Shown piece after piece: positions 7,335 to 14,601 of a stretch of DNA of 47,611 nt. The translations under genes and the position numbers were made by a program. Location: positions 1 through 47,611 of the forward strand of contig JAHFEG010000006.1 in NCBI GenBank assembly GCA_023248595.1, written 5' to 3'. Numbering within the stretch: the first letter of the stretch is position 1; every line of letters begins with the position of its first letter. The notes beneath the pieces are model-generated. The model did not search any database, had not been told where the DNA came from, and saw only the letters and a list, made by a program, of their open reading frames with translations. Source of the stretch: Myxococcales bacterium (GTDB taxonomy: Bacteria > Myxococcota > UBA727 > JABDBI01).

Positions 7335-10300
7335 ATGGTAAATATCATGAAAAATCAAATTATAATTTTGTTAGTTTTGTTTGTATTCATTTCTGGCAGC
7401 AAATGCGATCGTTCTGCTTTTAACTATCAATCAGCGGATGACGAACACTATGCTCTTTACACGGTTAATCTTGCAGAAGTTGCTGAAAAAAGTTCTAAAT
7501 CAAAGGCTGGCGCACATGCTTTTTCTAAGGAAAAGAATGAGGATAAACGCTTTCCCGCTTATGTTCGCGTGATGTCTGGTGCGTCTAAAAGAAAGTCCAG
7601 AAATACGACCTATAAAAGTACTCTGTTTAACACTAATCTTAACAGTGACAAATGTCGGCCACTGGGAACAGTAGGTGCTATCGGGGCTGAGGCACAAGAA
7701 ATTATGGATGACTTGGTCAATTCCAAAACACCTAACAATATTGTTTTGGTTGGTCAGCCTGGCATGGATACTGATGCGCGTATTTTGACGATTGCCGATC
7801 GCCTTGCTGTTAAATGCGAAGGAACACCTGACGCATTAAAAAACCGATCGATTATTGCTATTGATGTTGCCAAGTTAAGAAAAGAAAAAACAACGGATCC
7901 GTTGGCACTGGTAAAGGCAACATTGGATAGATTCAGTCAAAAGAATGTCATTTTTTACATAAGCAACGCAGATACTCTTTTAAGCGAAGCACAAAAAGAA
8001 AAAGACCCACTAAAAGCGCATCCTTTTCTAGAATTGTTTCTGAATTACAAAGCAGATGTGATTATCGCTGCATCTTCTGAAGAATATCGCAAACTTTTTT
8101 CATATCCTACAGTGCAAAGTAAGGTGTCTGTGGTTGAGCTGCACGATTTAACTGTGCAAGAATTAAAGTCTTATCTCACAGCAGTGGCGAAAGCAGAAAC
8201 AATGAGTTCTGGTGTTTCAGTCTCTGCTATTGAAATTGAAAACATTGCGCGTTTAACCAAGGCATTTGCGCCTGGTATGAAAATTGATTCGCGCTTAGGC
8301 GTTTTGGAAATGTCTATGCATGTGCTGACCCGTGCGGTTGAGATAGCGAAGAAAGGAAACTACTCTTCTGTGAGCAGTGAGCTGGTTTACAGTGCAGTTG
8401 CTCTCCATACGGGATTTACCAAACTGCTCGTGACCTCTTCAGAAGTTGCCAAACGGGAATTGTCGAACGATGATATCAACATGTATGTTGATGTTGCTCC
8501 TAAATACTTTGTTGATGCAGAAGTTCGCAAGCATTTTGCTGAAGCAATTAAGCTTGCTTTGCAAAAAGAATTTGATGATATTAAAGCGATCTCTGGCGAT
8601 GTGAGAAAAGCGCTTGCTAAATTAAGCGGAGCTGATGCTAAAACAATTGCCGACGGTATCACTAACTTAGATAGACGGTTGGATTCGGTGCAAACAACTG
8701 TCAATATAGATAACATTAAATTGAAACGTCATATTTTGCCGGGATTGGAAAAAATTGAAAAGTCTCTAACTTCAGTATTGATCTCCATTAAGGGTGGCAA
8801 TGTGAAATTAGATGGTCCTATTCGAGACGGTCTTAATAAACTCGCTGATGCTCTGGTTGTAACTGAAGAAATCTTGAAGGCTGAAAATACATATCTGACT
8901 AACAAAATAGAGCCAAGATTGTTTGATTTAGATGATCATCTTACTTCTGTTTACGAAGAGGTTGTTAGTGCTAATTCGCGAATGACAGTTTTTGTGGAAG
9001 AGATGAAAAAAATAAACCAACGTTTGGATGAAGTTAGCTCGTATGCCAAGAACAATAATTCTAAATTATTGCTCTCTATTTTACCTGCGCTGGGTAAAAC
9101 CAAAACCTATCTAGAAGATATGTTAAAAGCTGTCGATAGTGGTAATGCGAAATTAGTGGGTCCGATTAAACAAGGTCTAAGTGCTTTTGCCGACGGTTTA
9201 GTATTGATGGAAGCAGCGTTGAAGGCTGGCAATGAATATTTAGCCAGAGATATTGTTGCGAAGTTGAATGTTTTGGGAGCACATCTTTTTGCTTTAAAAA
9301 ATAAGATTGATGATAAACAAGACTACGTCCGTGAAGATATTAATTCAGCTATTGGCAAATTAGCAGAAGATTTAGCTGGTACAAAAAATCGATTTGAAGC
9401 GGGTGGGGATGTCTATAATTCAACGGTAAAGCTTCATGCGACTATCAGTAACCACGTTGATGGCCTTGCTATTTTGAACACGACTGTTGCAGATGCTACT
9501 TCGTTTTTGCAAAATACAATAGCTGGTGTAAATGCCACTGCGTTTGATCAAGCAACAACGGTTGGTAGTGTCAACTTGCTGTTACAAAACACGACAGCGA
9601 GTCTCAATAATACAGCGAATGCTCAGGCTCAAGATGCTGTTGGCATTACTTCACTGATGCAAAACACAACAGCTAGTGTAAATGCTACTGCGTTTGAACA
9701 GGCAACAACGGTTAGCGGTGTCAACTTGTTGTTACAAAACACGGCAACGAGTCTCAATAATACAGCGAATGCCCAGGCTCAGGATGCTGTTGTTATTACT
9801 TCACTGATACAAAACACAACAGCTGGTGTAAATGCCACTGCGAATGATCAAGCCACAACGGTTGGCAGTGTCAACTTGCTGTTACAAAACACGACAGCGA
9901 GTCTCAATAATACAGCGAATGCTCAGGCTCAAGATGCTGTTGGCATTACTTCACTGATGCAAAACACGACAGATGTTGTGAAAACGGCTGCGATTGATCA
10001 AGCCACAACGGTTAGCGTTGTCAACTTGCTGTTACAAAACACGACAGCGAGTCTCAATAATACAGCGAATGCTCAGGCTCAAGATGCTGTTGGCATTACT
10101 TCACTGATGCAAAACACAACAGCTAGTGTAAATGCTACTGCGTTTGAACAGGCAACAACGGTTAGCGGTGTCAACTTGTTGTTACAAAACACGGCAACGA
10201 GTCTCAATAATACAGCGAATGCTCAGGCGACCACGTTGTTTGATGTTGGTTCACTGATGCAAAACACAACAGCTGGTGTGAATGCCACTGCTTTTGATCA

Positions 10301-11108
10301 AGCAACAACGGTTGGTATTGTCAACTTGCTGTTACAAAACACGGCAACGAGCCTCAATAATACGGCGAATGCCCAGGCTCAAGATGCTGTTGTTATTACT
10401 TCACTGATACAAAACACAACAGCTGGTGTGAAAACGGCTGCGCAGACATTTGTGACCAACCTCAATGAAACATTGGCTGTAGCAAAAATAAACATAACTT
10501 CGATATTTGATGGCTTCGTCGGAAATCTAACGACGAAGATAGCAAACGCCACAGAAAATTTTGGTTATCAGGCGGGTAATATCAGTTTAGCAAATGCAAA
10601 TGAAATACAAAAAATCAATGAGACAATGCACAATGGATTAACATCATTGAAGGCCGTCGCTGCGAAGATGGCGGCGAGTACCCAAGGTGGCAACTTCAAC
10701 ATGCCACAGCGTCGTGTTGAAATGGATACATCAACAATTCCTGATGATGCAAAGTTGATATTGGGAGAAGACTTCTTTAGAATGTTGGACGAAGGTGGTC
10801 TAGAAAATGAGGAATTTTTGGGATACAGGAAAATTCCCTGTCAAAAAGACTGGGTTGAATATGCAAATACGGAAGAGGGTCAGAAGAATTTTTCAGATAA
10901 CAAAATGGCTTCTATATGTGAGAGAATGGAAAATGACCCTAATCCATACTGCCTGATTCCTTTGACGTCTGCAGCAAGAGCTGGCATCCTTGCGGAAACG
11001 AGGACAAAGATGGGTAATAAGGTTAAGGTTTCTGTTACATCAAAACAGTTCGCTAATGCTAATGGTGAAGTGCTTTTTGTGAGCTGCCATCCAATACAAC
11101 ATTGGTAG
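7335..11108 (+). CDS. Exported pseudo-AAA+ (ClpA/B-like) coiled-coil repeat protein
   Basis: 1257 aa. Residues 1-25 are a signal peptide; a Cys follows but the lipobox is poor. Residues about 110-340 match the order of ClpA/B NBD1: GTVGAIGAEAQEIMDDL, then NIVLVGQPGMDTDARI at the Walker A position, NVIFYISNADTLL at Walker B, and IIAASSEEYRKLF. Around 350-410, HTGFTKLL resembles the Clp inter-domain linker. The Walker A Gly-Lys-Thr and the Walker B acids are missing, so ATPase activity is unlikely. Residues 459-545 and 573-660 are a diverged helical duplication. Residues 715-1039 are thirteen 25-residue repeats. The last 100 residues hold four Cys. Function unknown; a structural or host-directed role is inferred. 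Confidence 0.8.
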   Translation: MVNIMKNQIIILLVLFVFISGSKCDRSAFNYQSADDEHYALYTVNLAEVAEKSSKSKAGAHAFSKEKNEDKRFPAYVRVMSGASKRKSRNTTYKSTLFNTNLNSDKCRPLGTVGAIGAEAQEIMDDLVNSKTPNNIVLVGQPGMDTDARILTIADRLAVKCEGTPDALKNRSIIAIDVAKLRKEKTTDPLALVKATLDRFSQKNVIFYISNADTLLSEAQKEKDPLKAHPFLELFLNYKADVIIAASSEEYRKLFSYPTVQSKVSVVELHDLTVQELKSYLTAVAKAETMSSGVSVSAIEIENIARLTKAFAPGMKIDSRLGVLEMSMHVLTRAVEIAKKGNYSSVSSELVYSAVALHTGFTKLLVTSSEVAKRELSNDDINMYVDVAPKYFVDAEVRKHFAEAIKLALQKEFDDIKAISGDVRKALAKLSGADAKTIADGITNLDRRLDSVQTTVNIDNIKLKRHILPGLEKIEKSLTSVLISIKGGNVKLDGPIRDGLNKLADALVVTEEILKAENTYLTNKIEPRLFDLDDHLTSVYEEVVSANSRMTVFVEEMKKINQRLDEVSSYAKNNNSKLLLSILPALGKTKTYLEDMLKAVDSGNAKLVGPIKQGLSAFADGLVLMEAALKAGNEYLARDIVAKLNVLGAHLFALKNKIDDKQDYVREDINSAIGKLAEDLAGTKNRFEAGGDVYNSTVKLHATISNHVDGLAILNTTVADATSFLQNTIAGVNATAFDQATTVGSVNLLLQNTTASLNNTANAQAQDAVGITSLMQNTTASVNATAFEQATTVSGVNLLLQNTATSLNNTANAQAQDAVVITSLIQNTTAGVNATANDQATTVGSVNLLLQNTTASLNNTANAQAQDAVGITSLMQNTTDVVKTAAIDQATTVSVVNLLLQNTTASLNNTANAQAQDAVGITSLMQNTTASVNATAFEQATTVSGVNLLLQNTATSLNNTANAQATTLFDVGSLMQNTTAGVNATAFDQATTVGIVNLLLQNTATSLNNTANAQAQDAVVITSLIQNTTAGVKTAAQTFVTNLNETLAVAKINITSIFDGFVGNLTTKIANATENFGYQAGNISLANANEIQKINETMHNGLTSLKAVAAKMAASTQGGNFNMPQRRVEMDTSTIPDDAKLILGEDFFRMLDEGGLENEEFLGYRKIPCQKDWVEYANTEEGQKNFSDNKMASICERMENDPNPYCLIPLTSAARAGILAETRTKMGNKVKVSVTSKQFANANGEVLFVSCHPIQHW
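9477..10451 (+). repeat. In-gene tandem array: 13 x 75 bp, organised as 150-bp pairs
   Basis: Six 150-bp units (starting 9552, 9702, 9852, 10002, 10152, 10302) are preceded by one extra half unit. Each unit encodes two related 25-residue halves, one around LLQNTTASLNNTANAQ and one around ITSLMQNTTASVNATA. Bases 9571-9772 and 10021-10222 are identical over 202 positions, showing a recent duplication of a 450-bp block. The array stays in frame throughout. Confidence 0.95.
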
Positions 11109-11140
11109 ACCTCTTTCTAAACACAGTTGCTTCAGTTTGA

Positions 11141-11204
11141 GGCTCTGCCCACGTCGTGTTTGAAAAGATTAGTGACATTATGAGCAATTGGGATAGTAAG
11201 ATTT
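11141..11204 (-). pseudogene. Fossil signal-peptide fragment of the adjacent paralogue family
   Basis: Read on the minus strand this stretch encodes ILLSQLLIMSLIFSNTTWAE. That is nearly the same as the signal peptide of the three complete neighbours (ILLSQLLIISLIFS and on). The start codon is gone, it is out of frame with the gene ending at 11205, and there is no body after it: the homology ends at the 3' end of the 1257-aa gene. It is read as the remains of a fourth tandem copy. Confidence 0.7.
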
Positions 11205-11223
11205 TTATTTATCCAATTGCTCA
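11181..11223. terminator. Long inverted repeat at a convergent junction
   Basis: TGAGCAATTGGGATA (11181-11195) pairs with TATCCAATTGCTCA (11210-11223), giving 14 pairs with one bulged G and a 14-base AT-rich loop. It sits between the ends of the rightward 1257-aa gene and the leftward gene at 11205, and includes that gene's last codons. It could terminate transcription from both sides, although no strong U run follows on either strand. Confidence 0.5.
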
Positions 11224-11789
11224 CCTAATTTCAGATGCAACAGTACGGATCTTCTAATAATGGTTTTCTGATCTTCGGATAGCACATCAAAATTCATTTT
11301 AAAGATTCCATTTGCATGGTCGTTATACCGATCGCGTATTACCTCTATAATTTGAGGCGTGTGGCGACCGCTCTGAGTATTTTCTGTGCGGTCTTCTTGG
11401 CGTGGCGATGCGGCAATAGTTGATTCTAGTGTTGCCGCTGTCGCGCGGTCAGAGGCAGACTTAACCCAATTGGAAACCACTCTATGTAAAGACGCTTTAT
11501 ATTTGTAGAGCATTCCTAGGCTTGCGACAATTGTGGTTCCAATAATAACTGCAGTTACGATCTCTGTGGTGGACCACTTAGCGCTATCTTGGTTTTTGAT
11601 TGAAATCGCCGAGCAGGCATTTTCTCGCTCTTTTTCCTCCTCTTCCTCTTCCTCGTATTCATCAATTATGATTGTAACAGTCTTATAAGGAGTGTTTGTC
11701 TCAGGCTTTTCAGAGTCTGCCCACGATGTGCTCGAAAAAATCAGCGAAATTATGAGTAATTGTGACAGTAAAATTCTCAATAAGGTCAT
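11205..11789 (-). CDS. Secreted or membrane-anchored acidic orphan, tandem paralogue A
   Basis: 194 aa. The signal peptide is ILLSQLLIISLIFSSTSWA. The family-wide block NTPYKTVTIIIDEYEEEEEE follows at about residues 32-51, then a variable linker, then KNQDSAKWSTTEIVTAVII leading into one membrane span, then a basic stretch. The C-terminal half is unlike the other copies. No known domain is recognised. It is one of three complete tandem copies reading leftward (A 11205, B 11845, C 12447). The last codons lie in an inverted repeat, so the present C-terminus may have formed by rearrangement with the fossil copy. Likely orientation: acidic part outside the inner membrane, C-terminus in the cytoplasm. 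Confidence 0.6.
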   Translation of the reverse strand: MTLLRILLSQLLIISLIFSSTSWADSEKPETNTPYKTVTIIIDEYEEEEEEEKERENACSAISIKNQDSAKWSTTEIVTAVIIGTTIVASLGMLYKYKASLHRVVSNWVKSASDRATAATLESTIAASPRQEDRTENTQSGRHTPQIIEVIRDRYNDHANGIFKMNFDVLSEDQKTIIRRSVLLHLKLGEQLDK

Positions 11790-11844
11790 TGTAGCCTCTT
11801 AAATTTGATTTTTAAATATTGTAGCATGTGCATCGATAAAAGGT

Positions 11845-12441
11845 TTAAGTCTCTTCAGGTTCAATCCTATTTAGTATGGTTTTAGATATAGCTACGGCTT
11901 TTTCGCGATTTTCTGGATGTATTTCTTGCATCTTTTGTCTGACACTTTCATCCAAAGCTATGGCACCGCGGTTTAACTTATAGTTTAGCCGTTTCAATGC
12001 GGAGGCTAATGCATCTACAATTTGTCGAGGTGAGTGGGTTTTTGCTCCGCCCATAATGCGTCTTTGAACCAGTGTCCCAGGAATTGCGGGGCCTTGAAAC
12101 TGGGGTGTCAAATCTCTGGGCCCGCTAAAAAATCTCGTTTGTAAGGTCTTTCGATATTTAAATAGCACTGCAACGCTTGCAATGATTGCAGTTGCAATAA
12201 TAAAAGTAGTCACGATCTCTGTGGTGGACCATTCAACGCTGTCCTGATTTTTTACAATAGTCGACGCGGAAGCAACTCCTTCCACCTTTTCTTCTTCTTC
12301 TTCTTCGTATTCATCTATTATGATTGTAACAGTCTTATAAGGAGTGTTTTTCTTAGGCTCTTCAGAGTCTGCGCGTGTTGGGCCTGAAAAGATCAGCGAA
12401 ATTATGAGTAATTGCGATAGTAAAATTTTCAATAATTTCAT
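11845..12441 (-). CDS. Secreted or membrane-anchored acidic orphan, tandem paralogue B
   Basis: 198 aa. It has the same signal peptide (ILLSQLLIISLIFSGPTRA), the same NTPYKTVTIIIDEYEEEEEE block, the same KNQDSVEWSTTEIVTTFII lead-in and the same single membrane span as copy A. The C-terminal 90 residues differ (RIMGGAKTHSPRQIVDAL, then ALDESVRQKMQEIHPENR) and look helical. Its ATG is five bases after the stop of copy C, so B and C are co-transcribed. A run of GAA codons encodes the Glu tract. Function unknown. Confidence 0.6.
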   Translation of the reverse strand: MKLLKILLSQLLIISLIFSGPTRADSEEPKKNTPYKTVTIIIDEYEEEEEEKVEGVASASTIVKNQDSVEWSTTEIVTTFIIATAIIASVAVLFKYRKTLQTRFFSGPRDLTPQFQGPAIPGTLVQRRIMGGAKTHSPRQIVDALASALKRLNYKLNRGAIALDESVRQKMQEIHPENREKAVAISKTILNRIEPEET

Positions 12442-12446
12442 TTTGA

Positions 12447-12782
12447 TTATCCAAATTTTAATTGACCAAGATTAGGAAATGCGAATTTTAAAAAAGTATT
12501 GAAGATAGGTTTTCTAGAAAGAACAATTAAAGCAGTCAAAGTGAGGGTTGTAATTATTTTGATTGCAGACCATTCAGCACTATCCTGATTTTTTACAATA
12601 GTTGACGCGGAAGCAACTTCTTCCACCTCTTCTTCTTCTTCTTCTTCGTATTCATCTATTATGATTGTAACAGTCTTATAAGGAGTGTTTGTCTTAGGCT
12701 TTTCAGGGTCTGCCCGTGTTGGGCCTGAAAAGATCAGCGAAATTATGAGTAATTGCGATAGTAAAATTTGGGATAACTTCAT
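12447..12782 (-). CDS. Secreted or membrane-anchored acidic orphan, tandem paralogue C (short)
   Basis: 111 aa from the ATG at 12780-12782. A longer frame to 12854 adds 24 residues before the signal peptide and is rejected because the family signal peptide begins exactly at this Met. It carries MKLSQILLSQLLIISLIFSG, the NTPYKTVTIIIDEYEEEEEE block and the KNQDSAEWSAIKIITTLT span, then stops after about 20 more residues. Compared with A and B the cytoplasmic C-terminal part is missing, so it is a truncated or minimal copy. It is first in the leftward run of three. Confidence 0.55.
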   Translation of the reverse strand: MKLSQILLSQLLIISLIFSGPTRADPEKPKTNTPYKTVTIIIDEYEEEEEEEVEEVASASTIVKNQDSAEWSAIKIITTLTLTALIVLSRKPIFNTFLKFAFPNLGQLKFG

Positions 12783-12868
12783 TCTGAGCTCAAAATTTAA
12801 ACATTTAAGAAAAATATTGCAGTTACGTATTATAAATAAAGCTACCTGTAGCATTTATAATTACCGTT

Positions 12869-13693
12869 TCATAGCTCATCGTGCATTAATTTTGCTGTAA
12901 GTTGCGTGTGACCAAACCAGGAAAGCCATTCTTTGAACGGATTGCTAAAGTAAGAAGCAAACGTTTGTGCATAGGTTACCACAAGAAGCCCCCCAAGAAC
13001 CCCTGTTTTTATGGTGTCAACTTCATCACCAGCTTTTGCTTCCAGAACGGCCTCCATGGTGCCATCTAAGATTTCAATGCCGATGATGGTTCCATCAAAA
13101 CCAAGATGATTATTTTCTTTATAATAATTCTCTAAATTTTGACTGCTGATTTCATAAAACGCATTGTTAACAGCTCCTCGAATAAGCGTTTCGGGTAAGG
13201 CGGTGGTGCCTTTGATGCCATATTTTAATGCGCCACCAATGAGACCGCAGCCTGCTTTTTTCGCATATTCATAATATGAAAGATTTTCTTTTTCAGAAAT
13301 ATCCGAAAGAAAATACTTATTACATGTTTTTCGAAATGAATATCCAACAATGGAGCCGGCAATAGCCAGCGGAATTGCAATAGGTTTCTTGACGAGCCCA
13401 GCAAGATAAAAGCTGGAATATATCAAGCCATCAATCAGGACTGCATCTGCGATGGTATCAGGTAAAGTATTGCTAAAACTGCCATAGAGGTCTGCTCTGT
13501 TGTTTTCGGTTTCATCAGGTATGTTGGTGCCTAAATTTTCATCGTATTGCGAGTTCGACGGATCAGCGGATGATTGGGAAAAGGAAGTATTTTTGCTTGT
13601 TTCTTGGGCAGCATTCTCATCAGACGCCGGACAGGCCGCCCCATGGCATACTAGCAGAATCAGTACGAGAAAAATCGTTGCTTTATTGTTCAT
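12869..13693 (-). CDS. Exported orphan with hydrophobic segments
   Basis: 274 aa. The signal peptide MNNKATIFLVLILLVCHGAA is followed by Cys and a Ser/Asn/Glu-rich linker to about residue 65. Several hydrophobic stretches follow (IADAVLIDGLIYSSFYLAG, KPIAIPLAIAGSIVGYSF, GVLGGLLVVTYAQTFASY), interrupted by polar parts. Glycines in the pattern CGLIGGALKYGIKGTTALPE suggest paired helices. No family recognised. Upstream is the divergent region facing actA; downstream on the same strand are the three acidic paralogues. A membrane-inserted or envelope role is inferred only from hydrophobicity. Confidence 0.55.
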   Translation of the reverse strand: MNNKATIFLVLILLVCHGAACPASDENAAQETSKNTSFSQSSADPSNSQYDENLGTNIPDETENNRADLYGSFSNTLPDTIADAVLIDGLIYSSFYLAGLVKKPIAIPLAIAGSIVGYSFRKTCNKYFLSDISEKENLSYYEYAKKAGCGLIGGALKYGIKGTTALPETLIRGAVNNAFYEISSQNLENYYKENNHLGFDGTIIGIEILDGTMEAVLEAKAGDEVDTIKTGVLGGLLVVTYAQTFASYFSNPFKEWLSWFGHTQLTAKLMHDEL

Positions 13694-13795
13694 CTTCGTT
13701 CCGTGTTTAAGTGTATTATTGTGATTGTTAAACTGAGCAAAGTCAATACTTTATTTTGTGTTTCAGAGAGGGTTTCAATTGCGGGCTTTATTGCC

Positions 13796-13816
13796 ATGCC
13801 AGCTTTCAGCTGGCAT
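13796..13816. other. Perfect hairpin in the region upstream of actA
   Basis: ATGCCAGCT and AGCTGGCAT form a nine-base perfect inverted repeat around a three-base loop, within the 263-base gap between divergent genes. TATAAC follows at 13823. A second, AT-only palindrome lies at 13861-13879. With no U tract it is more likely an operator or RNA hairpin in the respiratory operon leader than a terminator. I cannot assign a promoter in this gap with confidence. Confidence 0.5.
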
Positions 13817-13956
13817 CTAGATTATAACTTCTGGGCAAGATCAACACCGAATCAAAAGTTAAATTTTTTGAAAAAATTTCATCAATTGTCTTGCCAATTA
13901 GAATTCCAAGAACTAGGAGTTTTCTCGAGTAGGTTTGGCTTTAAGGAAATCAGGGC

Positions 13957-14601
13957 ATGGCACAGATTTTTCCGAAGTGGAGTAATAAGATCACCAAAGC
14001 GTTGCTTTGGACGACGTTAGTGACGGTGTGTTCTATTACTTTTGTTTTTTGGTACTGGTTTTCTCCTTGGAACTTGGAAGTGGGTTATGAACCCGTGCAA
14101 CCAGTTCCATACAGCCATAAAATCCATGCGGGTATGTTAGGGATGGATTGTCGTTATTGCCATACAGGCGTCGACAAGTCCGCAGTTGCCGGTGTTCCCC
14201 CAACACAAGTGTGCATGAATTGCCATTCAACCATTAAAGCAGATTCTTTAAACCTGGTCGTCGTCCAAGAAAGTTGGAAAACCAATCAGTCTATCCCGTG
14301 GGTACGTGTTCATAAAATTCCAGATTTTGCTTACTTTGATCACAGCGCGCATATTAGCGTCGGTGTTGGCTGTGTGAGTTGCCATGGGCATATTGAGCAA
14401 ATGACAGAAGTTCGTTTGGAAAAACCGCTTAGCATGGGTTGGTGCTTGGAATGTCATCGTAATCCTGCTCCTCATCTAAGACCGCTCGACAAAATTACCG
14501 ATATGAATTTTAAAACCGATCTCGCTTGGGAGAAAGTTGCCAAAGCAAAAGCTGCTACTTTGCACCCACCCGTCGAGAGTTGTTCGGGGTGCCACCGATG
14601 A
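13957..14601 (+). CDS. actA: Alternative complex III subunit A, pentaheme cytochrome c
   Basis: 214 aa. ActA passes electrons from the iron-sulfur/quinol module of alternative complex III to periplasmic or membrane cytochrome c. One N-terminal membrane anchor (WTTLVTVCSITFVFWYWF) is followed by five c-type heme motifs: CRYCH, CMNCH, CVSCH, CLECH and, at the very end, CSGCH. Five is the expected number for ActA. It is the first gene of an 11-gene respiratory operon running to 26698. Its stop overlaps the actB start (ATGA). Maturation needs a cytochrome c biogenesis system not present in this window. Confidence 0.95.
   Translation: MAQIFPKWSNKITKALLWTTLVTVCSITFVFWYWFSPWNLEVGYEPVQPVPYSHKIHAGMLGMDCRYCHTGVDKSAVAGVPPTQVCMNCHSTIKADSLNLVVVQESWKTNQSIPWVRVHKIPDFAYFDHSAHISVGVGCVSCHGHIEQMTEVRLEKPLSMGWCLECHRNPAPHLRPLDKITDMNFKTDLAWEKVAKAKAATLHPPVESCSGCHR

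Noticed and set aside
8387-8716. 109-codon open frame on the minus strand inside the 1257-aa gene
   Set aside because: Ser/Leu/Ala-rich composition typical of a shadow frame opposite a helical coding region.
9477-10451. Possible CRISPR array or mobile repeat because of regular spacing
   Set aside because: The units are contiguous, coding, in frame and without unique spacers; they are protein repeats.
12293-12312. CTT/TTC trinucleotide run as a phase-variable tract (also near 12630 and 11640)
   Set aside because: Changes in a triplet run alter the Glu count but cannot shift the frame, so on-off switching is not supported.
12783-12854. 24-residue N-terminal extension of paralogue C
   Set aside because: The paralogue family signal peptide begins at the Met at 12782; the extension has no counterpart in copies A and B.
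13703-14020. Open frame of 105 codons overlapping the actA start
   Set aside because: It has no recognisable family and no ribosome-binding site, and it runs into actA in another frame; judged chance.
14526-14597. Upstream extension of actB
   Set aside because: It lies inside actA in another frame; the ATGA overlap at 14598 and the His-rich start followed by the twin-arginine region give the natural N-terminus.
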